Shown in pieces: positions 8,348 to 15,953 of a DNA stretch of 42,102 nt. Under the pieces are notes generated by a model. It was not told where the DNA came from. It ran no database searches and saw only the letters and a program-made list of their open reading frames with translations. This DNA comes from Streptomyces sp. MBT65 (lineage in GTDB: Bacteria > Actinomycetota > Actinomycetes > Streptomycetales > Streptomycetaceae). The first letter of the stretch is position 1. Each line of letters starts with the position of its first letter. A program made the translations under genes and the position numbers. The stretch covers positions 1 to 42,102 of the forward strand of contig NZ_JAENRY010000037.1 of NCBI RefSeq assembly GCF_016612545.1, given 5' to 3'.

Positions 8348-8366
8348 GGGCCTTGCCGCAAGCCCC
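8348..8366 (-). promoter_or_regulatory. Rifamycin-associated element (RAE)
   Basis: The minus strand reads GGGGCTTGCGGCAAGGCCC, which is identical to the 19-bp RAE consensus as I remember it from work on rifamycin-inducible resistance genes in Streptomyces. The flanks extend the dyad to GGGGGG and CCCCCG. It ends 59 nt before the rgt ATG. On the same strand a possible -10 (TATAGC, 8379-8374) lies just upstream, which would place the element at about the transcription start. The -10 is a guess; the RAE match is direct. Confidence 0.93.
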
Positions 8367-8469
8367 CCGGTGCGCTATACGTTAAGAAGGGAAGAGGAGT
8401 GAGTACGCCTCCCTTTCCGCCCTCCCCCGCAGAGCCCGCGAGACTCGCGCGAAAAAATTCGCTCGCCGA

Positions 8470-8496
8470 TGTCGAGAACCCGCGCCCGGCTCCGTC
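8470..8496 (+). promoter_or_regulatory. Candidate ECF42-dependent promoter for the DGPF-sigma operon
   Basis: TGTCGA at 8470-8475 and CGTC at 8493-8496 are separated by exactly 17 nt, 52 nt before the DGPF start codon. The ECF42 promoter signature reported for S. venezuelae, as I recall it, is TGTCGA in the -35 region and CGA/TC in the -10 region. The second ECF42 operon in this window has the same two motifs with the same spacer, which strengthens the call. It implies autoregulation. Confidence 0.75.
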
Positions 8497-8548
8497 CCCG
8501 AGGTGAACGCGTCCACAATGGGTCGCACCAGCACCGAGGAGAACGACC

Positions 8549-8968
8549 ATGGCCAAGTACCTGCTGCTGAAGCACTACCGCGGCGCCCCAGCCGCCGTGA
8601 ACGACGTCCCCATGGACCAGTGGGCGCCCGAGGAGATCACGGCGCACGTGCAGTACATGAACGACTTCGCGGCGCGACTGGAGAAGACCGGCGAGTACGT
8701 CGACAGCCAGGCCCTCTCCCCCGAGGGGACGTTCGTCCGCTACGACGGCGAGGGGCGCCCGCCGGTCACCGACGGCCCGTTCGCCGAGACCAAGGACGTC
8801 ATCGCCGGCTGGATGATCATCGACGTCGACAGCTACGAGCGGGCCGTGGAGCTGGCCGGTGAGCTGTCGGCCGCCCCCGGGGCCGGTGGGAAGCCGATCC
8901 ACGAGTGGCTGGAGCTGCGCCCGTTCCTCGGCACGCACTCGACGACCACGGACTGCACCTTCAAGTGA
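8549..8968 (+). CDS. DGPF-domain (YCII-related) protein, ECF42 partner
   Basis: A 139-aa protein of the YCII-related/DGPF family. The name-giving motif appears as TDGPFAETKDVIAGWMIIDVDSYERA (about 74-99), and the start MAKYLLLKHYRG is typical. These ferredoxin-like-fold proteins accompany ECF42 sigma factors across actinobacteria. Their biochemical role is unsettled, with sensing or small-molecule chemistry proposed. The start follows GAGGAGAACGACC. The stop TGA overlaps the GTG start of the sigma-factor gene (GTGA at 8965-8968), so the two are translationally coupled. The candidate ECF42 promoter at 8470-8496 drives the pair. Confidence 0.92.
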   Translation: MAKYLLLKHYRGAPAAVNDVPMDQWAPEEITAHVQYMNDFAARLEKTGEYVDSQALSPEGTFVRYDGEGRPPVTDGPFAETKDVIAGWMIIDVDSYERAVELAGELSAAPGAGGKPIHEWLELRPFLGTHSTTTDCTFK

Positions 8969-10110
8969 ACGAGGTCCTGCTGAGGAGCCTCACGCCGAGC
9001 GTGCTCGGCATCCTCGGCCGCCGCGGAGCAGACTTCGCGGCGGCCGAGGACGCCGTACAGGACGCGCTCGTCGAGGCGGTCCGGGTCTGGCCGGACGATC
9101 CGCCGCGCGACCCGAAGGGGTGGCTCGTCACGGTGGCCTGGCGGCGCTTTCTCGACGCGACGCGGGCGGACACGGCCCGCCGCAGGCGCGAGGATCTCGT
9201 GGACGAGGAGCCGGCGCCCGGTCCCGCGCCCGCGGCGGACGACACGCTCCAGCTCTACTTCCTGTGCGCCCACCCGTCGTTGACGCCGTCGTCGGCGGTC
9301 GCGCTCACGCTGCGGGCCGTCGGCGGGCTCACCACCCGGCAGATCGCGCAGGCCTATCTGGTGCCCGAGGCGACGATGGCGCAGCGCATCAGCCGGGCCA
9401 AGCGCACGGTGTCCGGAGTGCGCTTCGACCAGCCCGGCGATGTGGCCACCGTGCTGCGCGTCCTCTACCTGGTCTTCAACGAGGGCTACTCCGGTGACGT
9501 CGACCTCGCCGCCGAGGCCGTCCGGCTCACCCGGCAGGTCGCGGGCGTGATCGACCACCCCGAGGTGTCGGGCCTGCTCGCCCTCATGCTGCTCCACCAC
9601 GCCCGCCGCGCCGCCCGGACCACGCCGGACGGCACCCTGGTGCCGCTCGCCGAGCAGGACCGGGGCCGCTGGGACACCACATTGATCGCCGAGGGCGTCA
9701 CCGTCCTCCAACTCGCCCTGGCCCGCGACCAGTTGGGGGAGTTCCAGGCGCAGGCCGCGATCGCGGCGCTGCACGCCGACGCGCCCACCGCCGAGGAGAC
9801 GGACTGGGTGCAGATCGTCGAGTGGTACGACGAACTCGCCGGCCTGACCGACAGTCCGGTGGTCCGTCTCAACCGCGCGGTGGCGGTCGGCGAGGCCGAC
9901 GGCCCGCGCGCCGGTCTGGCCGCGCTCGCGGCCGTGGACGACTCGCTCCCCCGCCATACGGCCGTGGCGGCGTACCTGCACGAGCGTGGCGGCGATCCGA
10001 CGACCGCGGCACGGCTCTACGCCGAGGCGGCGCACAAGGCTCCCAATCTCGCCGAGCGCGACCATCTGACCCGCCAGGCGGCCCGGCTGAATTCCCTCCG
10101 GTCCGTGTGA
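8965..10110 (+). CDS. ECF42-group RNA polymerase sigma factor with long C-terminal extension
   Basis: A 381-aa ECF sigma factor. Region 2 is near residues 10-75 (DFAAAEDAVQDALVEAVRVWP with GWLVTVAWRRFLDATRAD). Region 4 is about 105-160 (LTTRQIAQAYLVPEATMAQRISRAKRTV). A C-terminal extension of roughly 210 aa carries the group hallmark VLYLVFNEGYSG and a TPR-like tail (AAYLHERGGDPTTAARLYAEAAHKAP). ECF42 members have no anti-sigma factor; the extension and the DGPF partner are thought to control activity. I start at GTG 8965 (NEVLLRSLTPSVLG), which overlaps the DGPF stop by 4 bp. An upstream in-frame start at 8905 lies inside the DGPF gene and is unlikely. It probably transcribes its own operon and possibly the second ECF42 operon at 34205-36434. 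Confidence 0.93.
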   Translation: MNEVLLRSLTPSVLGILGRRGADFAAAEDAVQDALVEAVRVWPDDPPRDPKGWLVTVAWRRFLDATRADTARRRREDLVDEEPAPGPAPAADDTLQLYFLCAHPSLTPSSAVALTLRAVGGLTTRQIAQAYLVPEATMAQRISRAKRTVSGVRFDQPGDVATVLRVLYLVFNEGYSGDVDLAAEAVRLTRQVAGVIDHPEVSGLLALMLLHHARRAARTTPDGTLVPLAEQDRGRWDTTLIAEGVTVLQLALARDQLGEFQAQAAIAALHADAPTAEETDWVQIVEWYDELAGLTDSPVVRLNRAVAVGEADGPRAGLAALAAVDDSLPRHTAVAAYLHERGGDPTTAARLYAEAAHKAPNLAERDHLTRQAARLNSLRSV

Positions 10111-10132
10111 TCCGTTTGCTTTTTCCGGGAAA

Positions 10133-10175
10133 GTGTGGGCAATTGCCAGGCGTCTCGAATTCCCGTTGCCCACAC
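10133..10175. repeat. Inverted repeat after the sigma-factor gene
   Basis: GTGTGGGCAA (10133-10142) and TTGCCCACAC (10166-10175) form a perfect 10-bp stem with a 23-nt loop, 22 nt after the sigma-factor stop. The left arm runs into a second palindrome, GGCAATTGCC. There is no U-tract. It is best read as the terminator of the ECF42 operon, but an operator role is possible. Confidence 0.55.
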
Positions 10176-10263
10176 CATGGGAGAGTTCGTCAAGGGCGAT
10201 ATTGGCAACACCGGAAAGGGAGTTGTCGGGTCACGACCGACGGCGATTCGCTGCTACGGTGAG

Positions 10264-10325
10264 CACTCGTCCCGAGGTCGAGCGATGTGCCGTGTCGGCG
10301 CCCCGACCTCGGATTGCACAGCGAG
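10264..10325. promoter_or_regulatory. Nested inverted repeats upstream of the DHA2 exporter
   Basis: CCGAGGTCG (10272-10280) pairs with CGACCTCGG (10304-10312), and outside it CACTCG (10264-10269) pairs with CGAGTG (10320-10325). The structure sits 73 nt before the exporter ATG. It may be an operator for the HxlR regulator encoded downstream or a leader structure. The rest of the 288-nt gap shows no gene. Confidence 0.4.
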
Positions 10326-10398
10326 TGTTCCGCTTCTCATCGGATTCCGTTCACTCTCACCTTTCCCTGTTCGCGACACTCCTTGGAGTTCTTGAACC

Positions 10399-11928
10399 AT
10401 GTCCGCTGAGAGCATGGCCACCGTCACGTCCACGACACCGGAGCATTCCGGTACCGCACCCAGAAACCGGCATCTCGGTCTCGCCCTTTTCGTCATCGCG
10501 GCGGCCCAGTTGATGGTCATCCTCGATGCCACCATCACGAATATCGCCCTGCCCGCCATCCAGACCGACCTCGGTGTCTCCGACGCGAATCTGGCGTGGA
10601 TCGTCAACTCGTACGCGCTGGCCTTCGGCGGTCTGCTGCTGCTCGGCGGCAAGGCCGGGGACCTGTTCGGCCGCCGCAGGATGTTCCAGGTGGGCATCGC
10701 CGTCTTCACCCTCGCGTCCCTGCTCGGTGGACTCGCCCCGAACGAGGGCCTGTTGATCGGCGCGCGCATCCTCCAGGGCGTCGGCGCGGCCCTCGCCGCA
10801 CCCAGCGCTCTGGCGCTGATCACGACCACCTTCCCGGCGGGCAGGCCCCGCAACCGGGCGATGGGCGTGTACGCCGCGATGGGCGGCCTCGGCGCCACGG
10901 TCGGCCTGCTGCTCGGGGGTCTGCTCACCGATGTCCTGGACTGGCGCTGGGTGTTCTTCGTCAACATCCCCATCGGCCTCGCCGTCCTCGCCGGCACCCG
11001 CAGCCTCGTCGAGGCCGAACGCCACCCCGGCCGCCTCGACGTCCCCGGAGCCGTCACCGGGACCGGCGGTCTGATCTCCCTGGTCTACGGCATCACGCGC
11101 GGCGGCGAGCACGGCTGGACCGACGGCCTCACGCTGGGCTGCTTCGCGGTCGCCGCCGTCCTGTTGGCGGCGTTCCTGTTCCTCCAGGCCCGTACGCCGG
11201 ACCCGATGATGCCGCTGCGGCTGTTCAAGGACCGTAATCGGTGGGGCAGTTACGCCACCATGCTGTTCATCGGCTCGGGCATGTTCGCGTTCTTCTACTT
11301 CCTGACCCTCTATATGCAGCTGATCCTCGGCTACAGCCCCATCAGGACAGGCTTCGCCTATCTGCCATTCAGTTTCGGCATGGCGGCCGCGGCGGGCATC
11401 AGCTCGAAGCTCGTCGCCCACATCGCGCCCCGGCTCATCGCCGCACCGGGCCTCCTGGTGGCGGCAGTCGGCATGTTCTGGTTCGCCACCCTGGAGCCGG
11501 ACTCGTCCTACGCCGGGCATCTCATGCCCGCCATGTTCGTCACCGCGCTCGGTCTGGGCATGAGCTTCGTCCCGATGACGCTCGGCGCGGTCAGCGGTGT
11601 CGCCCACCAGGACACCGGCATCGCCTCGGCCCTGCTCAACACGGCACAGCAGATCGGCGGCGCCCTGGGCCTCGCCGTCCTGTCGACGATCTCGAACTCG
11701 GCGGCCGACGACAAACTCCCCCATGCGGCCTCCGCGCTCTACCGGGGCCTGGCCACAAGGGACTTGAGCCTGGTCTCGAAGGCCGGTGACGCCCTGACCC
11801 ACGGCTACACGATGGCCTTCGTCGCCGCCGGGGTCGTGTTCGTGGCCGGTGCCGCCGTGACCATGTTCGCCGTCGACGCGGGCAGGCAACAGCACACGGA
11901 GGGCGCCGCCCCGGTCCACCTGGGCTGA
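10399..11928 (+). CDS. MFS drug exporter, DHA2 (EmrB/QacA) family, 14 TM
   Basis: A 509-aa inner-membrane proton-driven exporter. After a short cytosolic lead, TM1 is HLGLALFVIAAAQLMVILDA, ending in the DHA2 motif LDATITNIALPAI. The loop motif A appears as GGKAGDLFGRRRMF, and motif C is around GLGATVGLLLGGLLTD. The length and hydrophobic profile fit 14 helices. The start at 10399 follows GGAG at modest spacing; ATG 10414 is an alternative. The HxlR-type regulator begins 30 nt downstream and is probably in the same operon, a common arrangement for self-regulated multidrug or antibiotic export. The substrate cannot be told. Confidence 0.93.
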   Translation: MSAESMATVTSTTPEHSGTAPRNRHLGLALFVIAAAQLMVILDATITNIALPAIQTDLGVSDANLAWIVNSYALAFGGLLLLGGKAGDLFGRRRMFQVGIAVFTLASLLGGLAPNEGLLIGARILQGVGAALAAPSALALITTTFPAGRPRNRAMGVYAAMGGLGATVGLLLGGLLTDVLDWRWVFFVNIPIGLAVLAGTRSLVEAERHPGRLDVPGAVTGTGGLISLVYGITRGGEHGWTDGLTLGCFAVAAVLLAAFLFLQARTPDPMMPLRLFKDRNRWGSYATMLFIGSGMFAFFYFLTLYMQLILGYSPIRTGFAYLPFSFGMAAAAGISSKLVAHIAPRLIAAPGLLVAAVGMFWFATLEPDSSYAGHLMPAMFVTALGLGMSFVPMTLGAVSGVAHQDTGIASALLNTAQQIGGALGLAVLSTISNSAADDKLPHAASALYRGLATRDLSLVSKAGDALTHGYTMAFVAAGVVFVAGAAVTMFAVDAGRQQHTEGAAPVHLG

Positions 11929-11958
11929 GTCCCCCCACATCACCCCTGGAGCCCTCGT

Positions 11959-12330
11959 ATGACGAACCAGCCCTCCTCAGCGAACCCGGATCACCCCGAA
12001 CTCCCTCCGCAGGTCAAGGCGTTGACCCACGCCTTCGCCCTGCTGGGCAGACGCTGGAGCGGTCTGGTCCTCGCCGCGTTGGCCCAGGGGCCCGCAGGGT
12101 TGGGCGAGGTGCGCGAGCGGGTGCCCGGCATCAGCGACCGCATGCTCGCCGACCGCCTGCACGAACTGGCCGCCGCCGGTCTCCTCACCCGCACCTCGCA
12201 ACGCTCCTGCTACGCCCTCACCCCGCACGGCGACGCCTTCCTGATCCCGCTCGCCGCGCTGGCCGTCTGGGCCGAGGAGCACCTCGTGGTCACTCCCACT
12301 GGTACTGGAGGTACTTCCCGTCGAGGGTGA
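11959..12330 (+). CDS. HxlR-family winged-helix regulator
   Basis: A 123-aa regulator with the HxlR/MarR-like winged helix: HAFALLGRRWSGLVLAALAQGP, then GLGEVRERVPGISDRMLADRLHELAAAGLLTR and the wing YALTPHGDAF. HxlR proteins often respond to electrophiles, quinones or drugs and control adjacent detoxification or export genes. It follows the DHA2 exporter by 30 nt and is the obvious regulator for it. The last 41 nt overlap the 3' end of the cyanase gene on the other strand. There is no cysteine near the N-terminus like that used by redox-sensing relatives; the only Cys is in RSCYALTP. Confidence 0.9.
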   Translation: MTNQPSSANPDHPELPPQVKALTHAFALLGRRWSGLVLAALAQGPAGLGEVRERVPGISDRMLADRLHELAAAGLLTRTSQRSCYALTPHGDAFLIPLAALAVWAEEHLVVTPTGTGGTSRRG

Positions 12331-12736
12331 TGACGACCCGGTCACCGGCCGGGTCGGGCACACGACTGACGTCGAGGCGGAAGTTGATGGCGCTCATGAT
12401 GCCGTCGCCGCACTGCTCGTGGATCAGTTCCTTGATGGTGGGGCCGTAGACCTGGATGACCTCGTAGAGCCGGTAGATCGTCGGGTCCACGGGCACCGCC
12501 GCGTCCAACGCGCCCCGGGTCGGCTGGAGTTGGAAGGCGAGGGCGGCGTCCTCGCCGAGTTCGAGGAGGGCGGCGGCGGTCGCCGCCTCGTCCTTGGTCA
12601 TGGGGTGCTGACCGAGCAGCGCCGCCGTGGTCCACGCGAGCGGCCGGCCCACGGCCTCGGCCAACTGGGCCCATGTGACACCGGTCTTGACCTTGGCCAA
12701 GCGGACCGCCTCGCCGGCTTCACCCTTGCTGAGCAT
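12290..12736 (-). CDS. cynS: Cyanate hydratase (cyanase)
   Basis: A 148-aa protein matching cyanase in full length. Cyanase is a decameric cytosolic enzyme that converts cyanate and bicarbonate to ammonia and CO2. An N-terminal HTH-like helical domain (1-75) precedes the catalytic domain. The active-site trio is Arg89 (IYRLYE), Glu92 and Ser115 (GIMSAINF), each exactly seven less than the E. coli Arg96, Glu99 and Ser122. The end DGKYLQYQW is diagnostic. I prefer ATG 12736 to the TTG at 12742 because GGAG ends six bases before it. It overlaps the hxlR 3' end by 41 bp and is divergent from the hydrolase at 12880. No cynR or cynT is next to it. Confidence 0.97.
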   Translation of the reverse strand: MLSKGEAGEAVRLAKVKTGVTWAQLAEAVGRPLAWTTAALLGQHPMTKDEAATAAALLELGEDAALAFQLQPTRGALDAAVPVDPTIYRLYEVIQVYGPTIKELIHEQCGDGIMSAINFRLDVSRVPDPAGDRVVITLDGKYLQYQWE

Positions 12737-12879
12737 GCGCAACTCCGTTCCCGGACGGCACTCTTGGCCACACGCCGTTCAGCGTAGGAGATCACCCAGG
12801 CCGCGACAATGGCGTCCCCCTCCGCCAAGTGCGGTCATATGCCGGACTCCAGGACCCCCGCGGACGCATACTTCCGAAC

Positions 12880-13713
12880 ATGACCCACATCGACGTACAA
12901 CAGATCGAAAAGGCGAACGCCGTCGACCGTACGCCGGTCGTCTTCGTCCACGGCCTGTGGCTCCTGCCCAGCAGTTGGGACCGCTGGGCAGCCCACTTCG
13001 AGGAGGCCGGGTACGCGCCGGTCTCCCTGTCCTGGCCCGACGATCCGGAGACGGTCAAAGAGGCCAACGAACACCCCGAGGTCATGGCGGGCAAGACGGT
13101 CGGCCAAGTCGCCGACCACCTTGCCCAGTTGATCGGGACACTGACGCGCAAACCGGCGATCGTCGGCCACTCCTTCGGTGGACTGCTCACCCAGATCCTC
13201 GCCGGGCGCGGACTGTCCGCCGTGTCCGTGGCGATCGACCCGGCGCCGTTCCGGGGCGTGCTGCCGCTGCCGGTGTCCGCGCTGCGCTCCTCCGCACCGG
13301 TCCTCAGCAACCCCGCCAACCGCAATCGCGCGGTCCCCCTGACCTACGACCAGTTCCGCTACGGATTCGCCAACGCCGTCAGCGAGGAGGAGGCACGGGA
13401 GCTGTACGAGACGTACGCCGTACCCGCGCCCGGTGCCCCGCTGTTCCAGGCGGCCACGGCGAACCTCAACCCGTGGACCGAGGCGAAGGTCGACACGGAG
13501 AACCCCGAGCGCGGGCCGCTCCTGATCATCTCGGGCGAGAAGGACCACACCGTGCCCTGGTCGATCGCCAACGCCTCCTACAAGAAGCAGCAGCACAACA
13601 AGGGCGTCACCGAGATCACCGAGATCAAGGGCCGTGGCCACGCGCTGACCATCGACAACGGCTGGCAGGAAGTGGCGGACACCGCCCTGTCGTTCGTGCG
13701 CCGCTACGCCTGA
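12880..13713 (+). CDS. Alpha/beta hydrolase
   Basis: A 277-aa cytosolic alpha/beta hydrolase. The oxyanion turn is VVFVHGLWLLPSSWDRW (20-36), the nucleophile Ser98 is in GHSFGG, the acid is probably Asp222 in SGEKDHTVP, and His254 is in GRGHALT. The fold resembles haloperoxidase/epoxide-hydrolase-like esterases. I start at ATG 12880 (MTHIDVQQIEKANAVDRTPV); an open frame extends to 12829 but adds residues with no family match. It is followed after 47 nt by a second, unrelated alpha/beta hydrolase that carries an export signal. The substrate is unknown. Confidence 0.88.
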   Translation: MTHIDVQQIEKANAVDRTPVVFVHGLWLLPSSWDRWAAHFEEAGYAPVSLSWPDDPETVKEANEHPEVMAGKTVGQVADHLAQLIGTLTRKPAIVGHSFGGLLTQILAGRGLSAVSVAIDPAPFRGVLPLPVSALRSSAPVLSNPANRNRAVPLTYDQFRYGFANAVSEEEARELYETYAVPAPGAPLFQAATANLNPWTEAKVDTENPERGPLLIISGEKDHTVPWSIANASYKKQQHNKGVTEITEIKGRGHALTIDNGWQEVADTALSFVRRYA

Positions 13714-13760
13714 ACTCCGCACCGCCTTCCTCGACCTCACCCTTCACCCGGAGCTGACCC

Positions 13761-14573
13761 ATGTCGATTTCCCGTAGACCCTTACTTCTCGGGGCGGCCG
13801 CCGCGGCCGGCGCCCTCGCGGCCACCGCTCTCCCCGCCTCGGCGGCACCCGCCACCGGAGGCAAGCACCCCGCACCGAAGCCGACCGTGGTCCTGGTGCA
13901 CGGCGCGTTCGCCGACGCGTCCAGTTGGTCGGCCGTCACCTCCCGGCTCCAGAAGGCGGGCTACACCGTCGTGGCGCCCGCCAATCCGCTGCGCGGACTG
14001 ACCGCGGACGCCGGCTATCTCTCCGCGCTCCTCACGACGATCGACGGCCCGAAAGTCGTCGTAGGACACTCCTACGGCGGCGCGGTGATCACCCAGGCAA
14101 CCGCGGGCGACCCGAGTGTGAAGGCACTCGTGTACGTCGCGGCCTTCGTGCCCGACAAGGGCGAGCAACTGGGCGAACTCGCCGCGCGGTTCCCCGGGTC
14201 GCAGCTGAACGACGCCCTGCAGCCGCTGCCCGACGGCTCGGGCGGTACCGATCTGGCCATCCAGACCGCGAAGTTCCACGCGGTGTTCACCGCCGACCTC
14301 CCGGTGTCCACCTCCGCACTGCTGGGCGCCTCCCAACGCCCCATCAGCTCGGCCGCGTTCACGGACGTCACCACGGCGGCGGCCTGGCACGACATCCCCT
14401 CGTGGGCGGTCGTGGCGGCGCAGGACCGGGCGATCGCACCCGACCTGGAGCGCTTCGAGGCCAAGCGGGCCGGTTCGCACACGGTCGTGGTGGACGCCTC
14501 GCACGTGGTGATGATCTCCCACCCCGACCTGGTCACGAAGGTCATCAAGTCGGCGGCGTCCGCGACGAGTTGA
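13761..14573 (+). CDS. Twin-Arg-exported alpha/beta hydrolase with a TTA codon
   Basis: A 270-aa hydrolase that begins with a twin-arginine-like signal (SRRPLLLGAAAAAGALAATALPASAA), so it is probably exported and cleaved near residue 29. The mature part shows VVLVHGAFADASSW (43-56), the nucleophile Ser104 in GHSYGG, Asp221 in AAQDRAI and His247 in DASHVVM. This is the small alpha/beta hydrolase group common as secreted or periplasmic esterases in Streptomyces. Codon 8 is TTA (13782-13784), the rare leucine codon read by the bldA tRNA, which suggests that translation is limited to late growth. It converges with the methyltransferase, leaving only 15 nt between stops. Confidence 0.9.
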   Translation: MSISRRPLLLGAAAAAGALAATALPASAAPATGGKHPAPKPTVVLVHGAFADASSWSAVTSRLQKAGYTVVAPANPLRGLTADAGYLSALLTTIDGPKVVVGHSYGGAVITQATAGDPSVKALVYVAAFVPDKGEQLGELAARFPGSQLNDALQPLPDGSGGTDLAIQTAKFHAVFTADLPVSTSALLGASQRPISSAAFTDVTTAAAWHDIPSWAVVAAQDRAIAPDLERFEAKRAGSHTVVVDASHVVMISHPDLVTKVIKSAASATS

Positions 14574-14588
14574 CACCCACCCCAGCCG

Positions 14589-15314
14589 CTACGGCAGCCT
14601 TCGCGCCGCGACCATGCGGACGCGGGGGCTGCCGTCACCCCGGCGCCCGAACTCGGGCAGGGCGTACTGGTCGACGGCGAAGCCGATCCGCTCCAACTCC
14701 CGGCGCACGAAACCGAGTTGGAAGTCCCGGTAGTACATGACGAAGGGCGGGCGCCAGACGGCGTTGCGCACCTTCATCACCGCGTCGAAGCCGGACAGCA
14801 TCCAGTACGCGGGGGTCGTGGGGCGCGGCGGCGCGACGACGGGGAAGGCGAAGCGGCCGCCGGGTCGCAGCACGGAGTGGACCTGGGCGAACAGCCCCGG
14901 CAGTTCGCGGGGCAGGAAGTGGCCGAACGCCCCGAAGCTCACCACCAGATCGAATGCGGGCGCGAACGGCAGGGCCCGGGCATCACCCCGCACCCACGAC
15001 ACACGTGGCCCGGCGGCCCGGGGACGCCCCTGCGCGACCGCGAGCATGCCCGCGCTGAAGTCGACGCCGGTGACGCTCTCCCGGCACACCTTCGTCAGCA
15101 CGTCGGCGCCCGCACCCGTGCCGCAGCAGAGGTCGAGTCCGTCGTCGAAGGGGCCGACGCGCTCCAGCATCGCGGCGACCGCGTCGAGCAGCGGGGCCGG
15201 TGTCCGGAACGGGGTGTGGTCGAACTTGGGCGCGAGGAGGTCGTAGCCGTGCTCGACGGACGACAGTGCCTGGACGGCGAGTTCGCGCAGACTGGGGCCT
15301 TCGGGGCTGAACAT
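14589..15314 (-). CDS. Class I SAM-dependent methyltransferase
   Basis: A 241-aa methyltransferase with motif I LDLCCGTGAGADVL (60-73), an acidic strand-2 end VTGVDFSAGMLAVA, WVRGDARALPF, and FDLVVSFGAFGHF as motif IV. The layout fits Methyltransf_11/25-type enzymes that act on small molecules. The start at ATG 15314 is five bases after the padR stop, so the two genes are coupled and the regulator probably controls the enzyme. The frame remains open upstream into padR, which I do not accept. The acceptor substrate is unknown. Confidence 0.87.
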   Translation of the reverse strand: MFSPEGPSLRELAVQALSSVEHGYDLLAPKFDHTPFRTPAPLLDAVAAMLERVGPFDDGLDLCCGTGAGADVLTKVCRESVTGVDFSAGMLAVAQGRPRAAGPRVSWVRGDARALPFAPAFDLVVSFGAFGHFLPRELPGLFAQVHSVLRPGGRFAFPVVAPPRPTTPAYWMLSGFDAVMKVRNAVWRPPFVMYYRDFQLGFVRRELERIGFAVDQYALPEFGRRGDGSPRVRMVAARRLP

Positions 15315-15319
15315 CCGGA

Positions 15320-15883
15320 TCAGCCTAGGGCAACCCGCTGCTTCAGGATCGCGAGAACGCGCTCGCACCAGCGCAGGTTCTCCTCCTCGAAGGCGATCCC
15401 GGCCATGAGCGTGAGATACGGCCCGACGCGCTCGGCGTCCCGGAGGTACTCGTCCTCGGTCCGGCCGCCGAGGAGCCGGTCCCGTACGCGCTCGTAGCGG
15501 TCGAGCTTGCCGCGCGCCCACGACCTGCGCTCCTCGATCAGCTCGCGGGTCACGGCGGTGTCGGTGCCGTCCATGGCCTGGATCTTGATGAGGAGTTCGT
15601 CGCGGATGGCGGTCGGGCGTCGGGGCGGCTCGGCGGCGAAGGTGTCGAGGTCACGCCGGCCGGCCTCGGTGAGCGTGAACATCCTTTTGTTGGGCCTGCG
15701 TTCCTGCTGTACGACCCGTGCCGCGATCAGCCCGTCCTGGGCGAGGCGCTCCAGTTCGCGGTAGAGCTGCTGCGGTGTCGCGGGCCAGAAGTTCGCCAGC
15801 GACACGTCGAACACCTTCGCCAGCTCGTAGCCCGAGGCCTCCCCTTCCAGGAGGGCCGCGAGGACCGCGTACTTGAGGGACAT
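15320..15883 (-). CDS. PadR-family transcriptional regulator
   Basis: A 187-aa PadR regulator. The N-terminal winged helix is KYAVLAALLEGEASGYELAKVFD, then ATPQQLYRELERLAQDGLIAARVVQQERRPNKRMFTLTEAGRRDL (to about residue 80). The C-terminal helical dimerisation domain follows (Vir_C type, about 95-185, rich in Arg, Glu and Leu). It is the first gene of a two-gene unit with the methyltransferase, and it is divergent from the NTF2-like gene at 15954 across 70 nt, where its operator probably lies. I see only weak dyads there. PadR proteins commonly sense phenolic acids or drugs; no ligand can be inferred. Confidence 0.92.
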   Translation of the reverse strand: MSLKYAVLAALLEGEASGYELAKVFDVSLANFWPATPQQLYRELERLAQDGLIAARVVQQERRPNKRMFTLTEAGRRDLDTFAAEPPRRPTAIRDELLIKIQAMDGTDTAVTRELIEERRSWARGKLDRYERVRDRLLGGRTEDEYLRDAERVGPYLTLMAGIAFEEENLRWCERVLAILKQRVALG

Positions 15884-15953
15884 GTGGACACGCTAACAGC
15901 CGTTGATTAGTCTCATCCACACCTACTCAACAAATTGACTATGAGGTGAGCCG

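Noticed and set aside
10133..10175. A small RNA gene in the gap after the sigma factor
   Set aside because: Only the dyad is visible; there is no clear promoter or U-rich end, so I call it an inverted repeat.
15884..15953. PadR operator (ATGT-N8-ACAT type) between padR and the NTF2-like gene
   Set aside because: Only short and imperfect dyads such as GTTGA...TCAAC are present; not enough to name a site.
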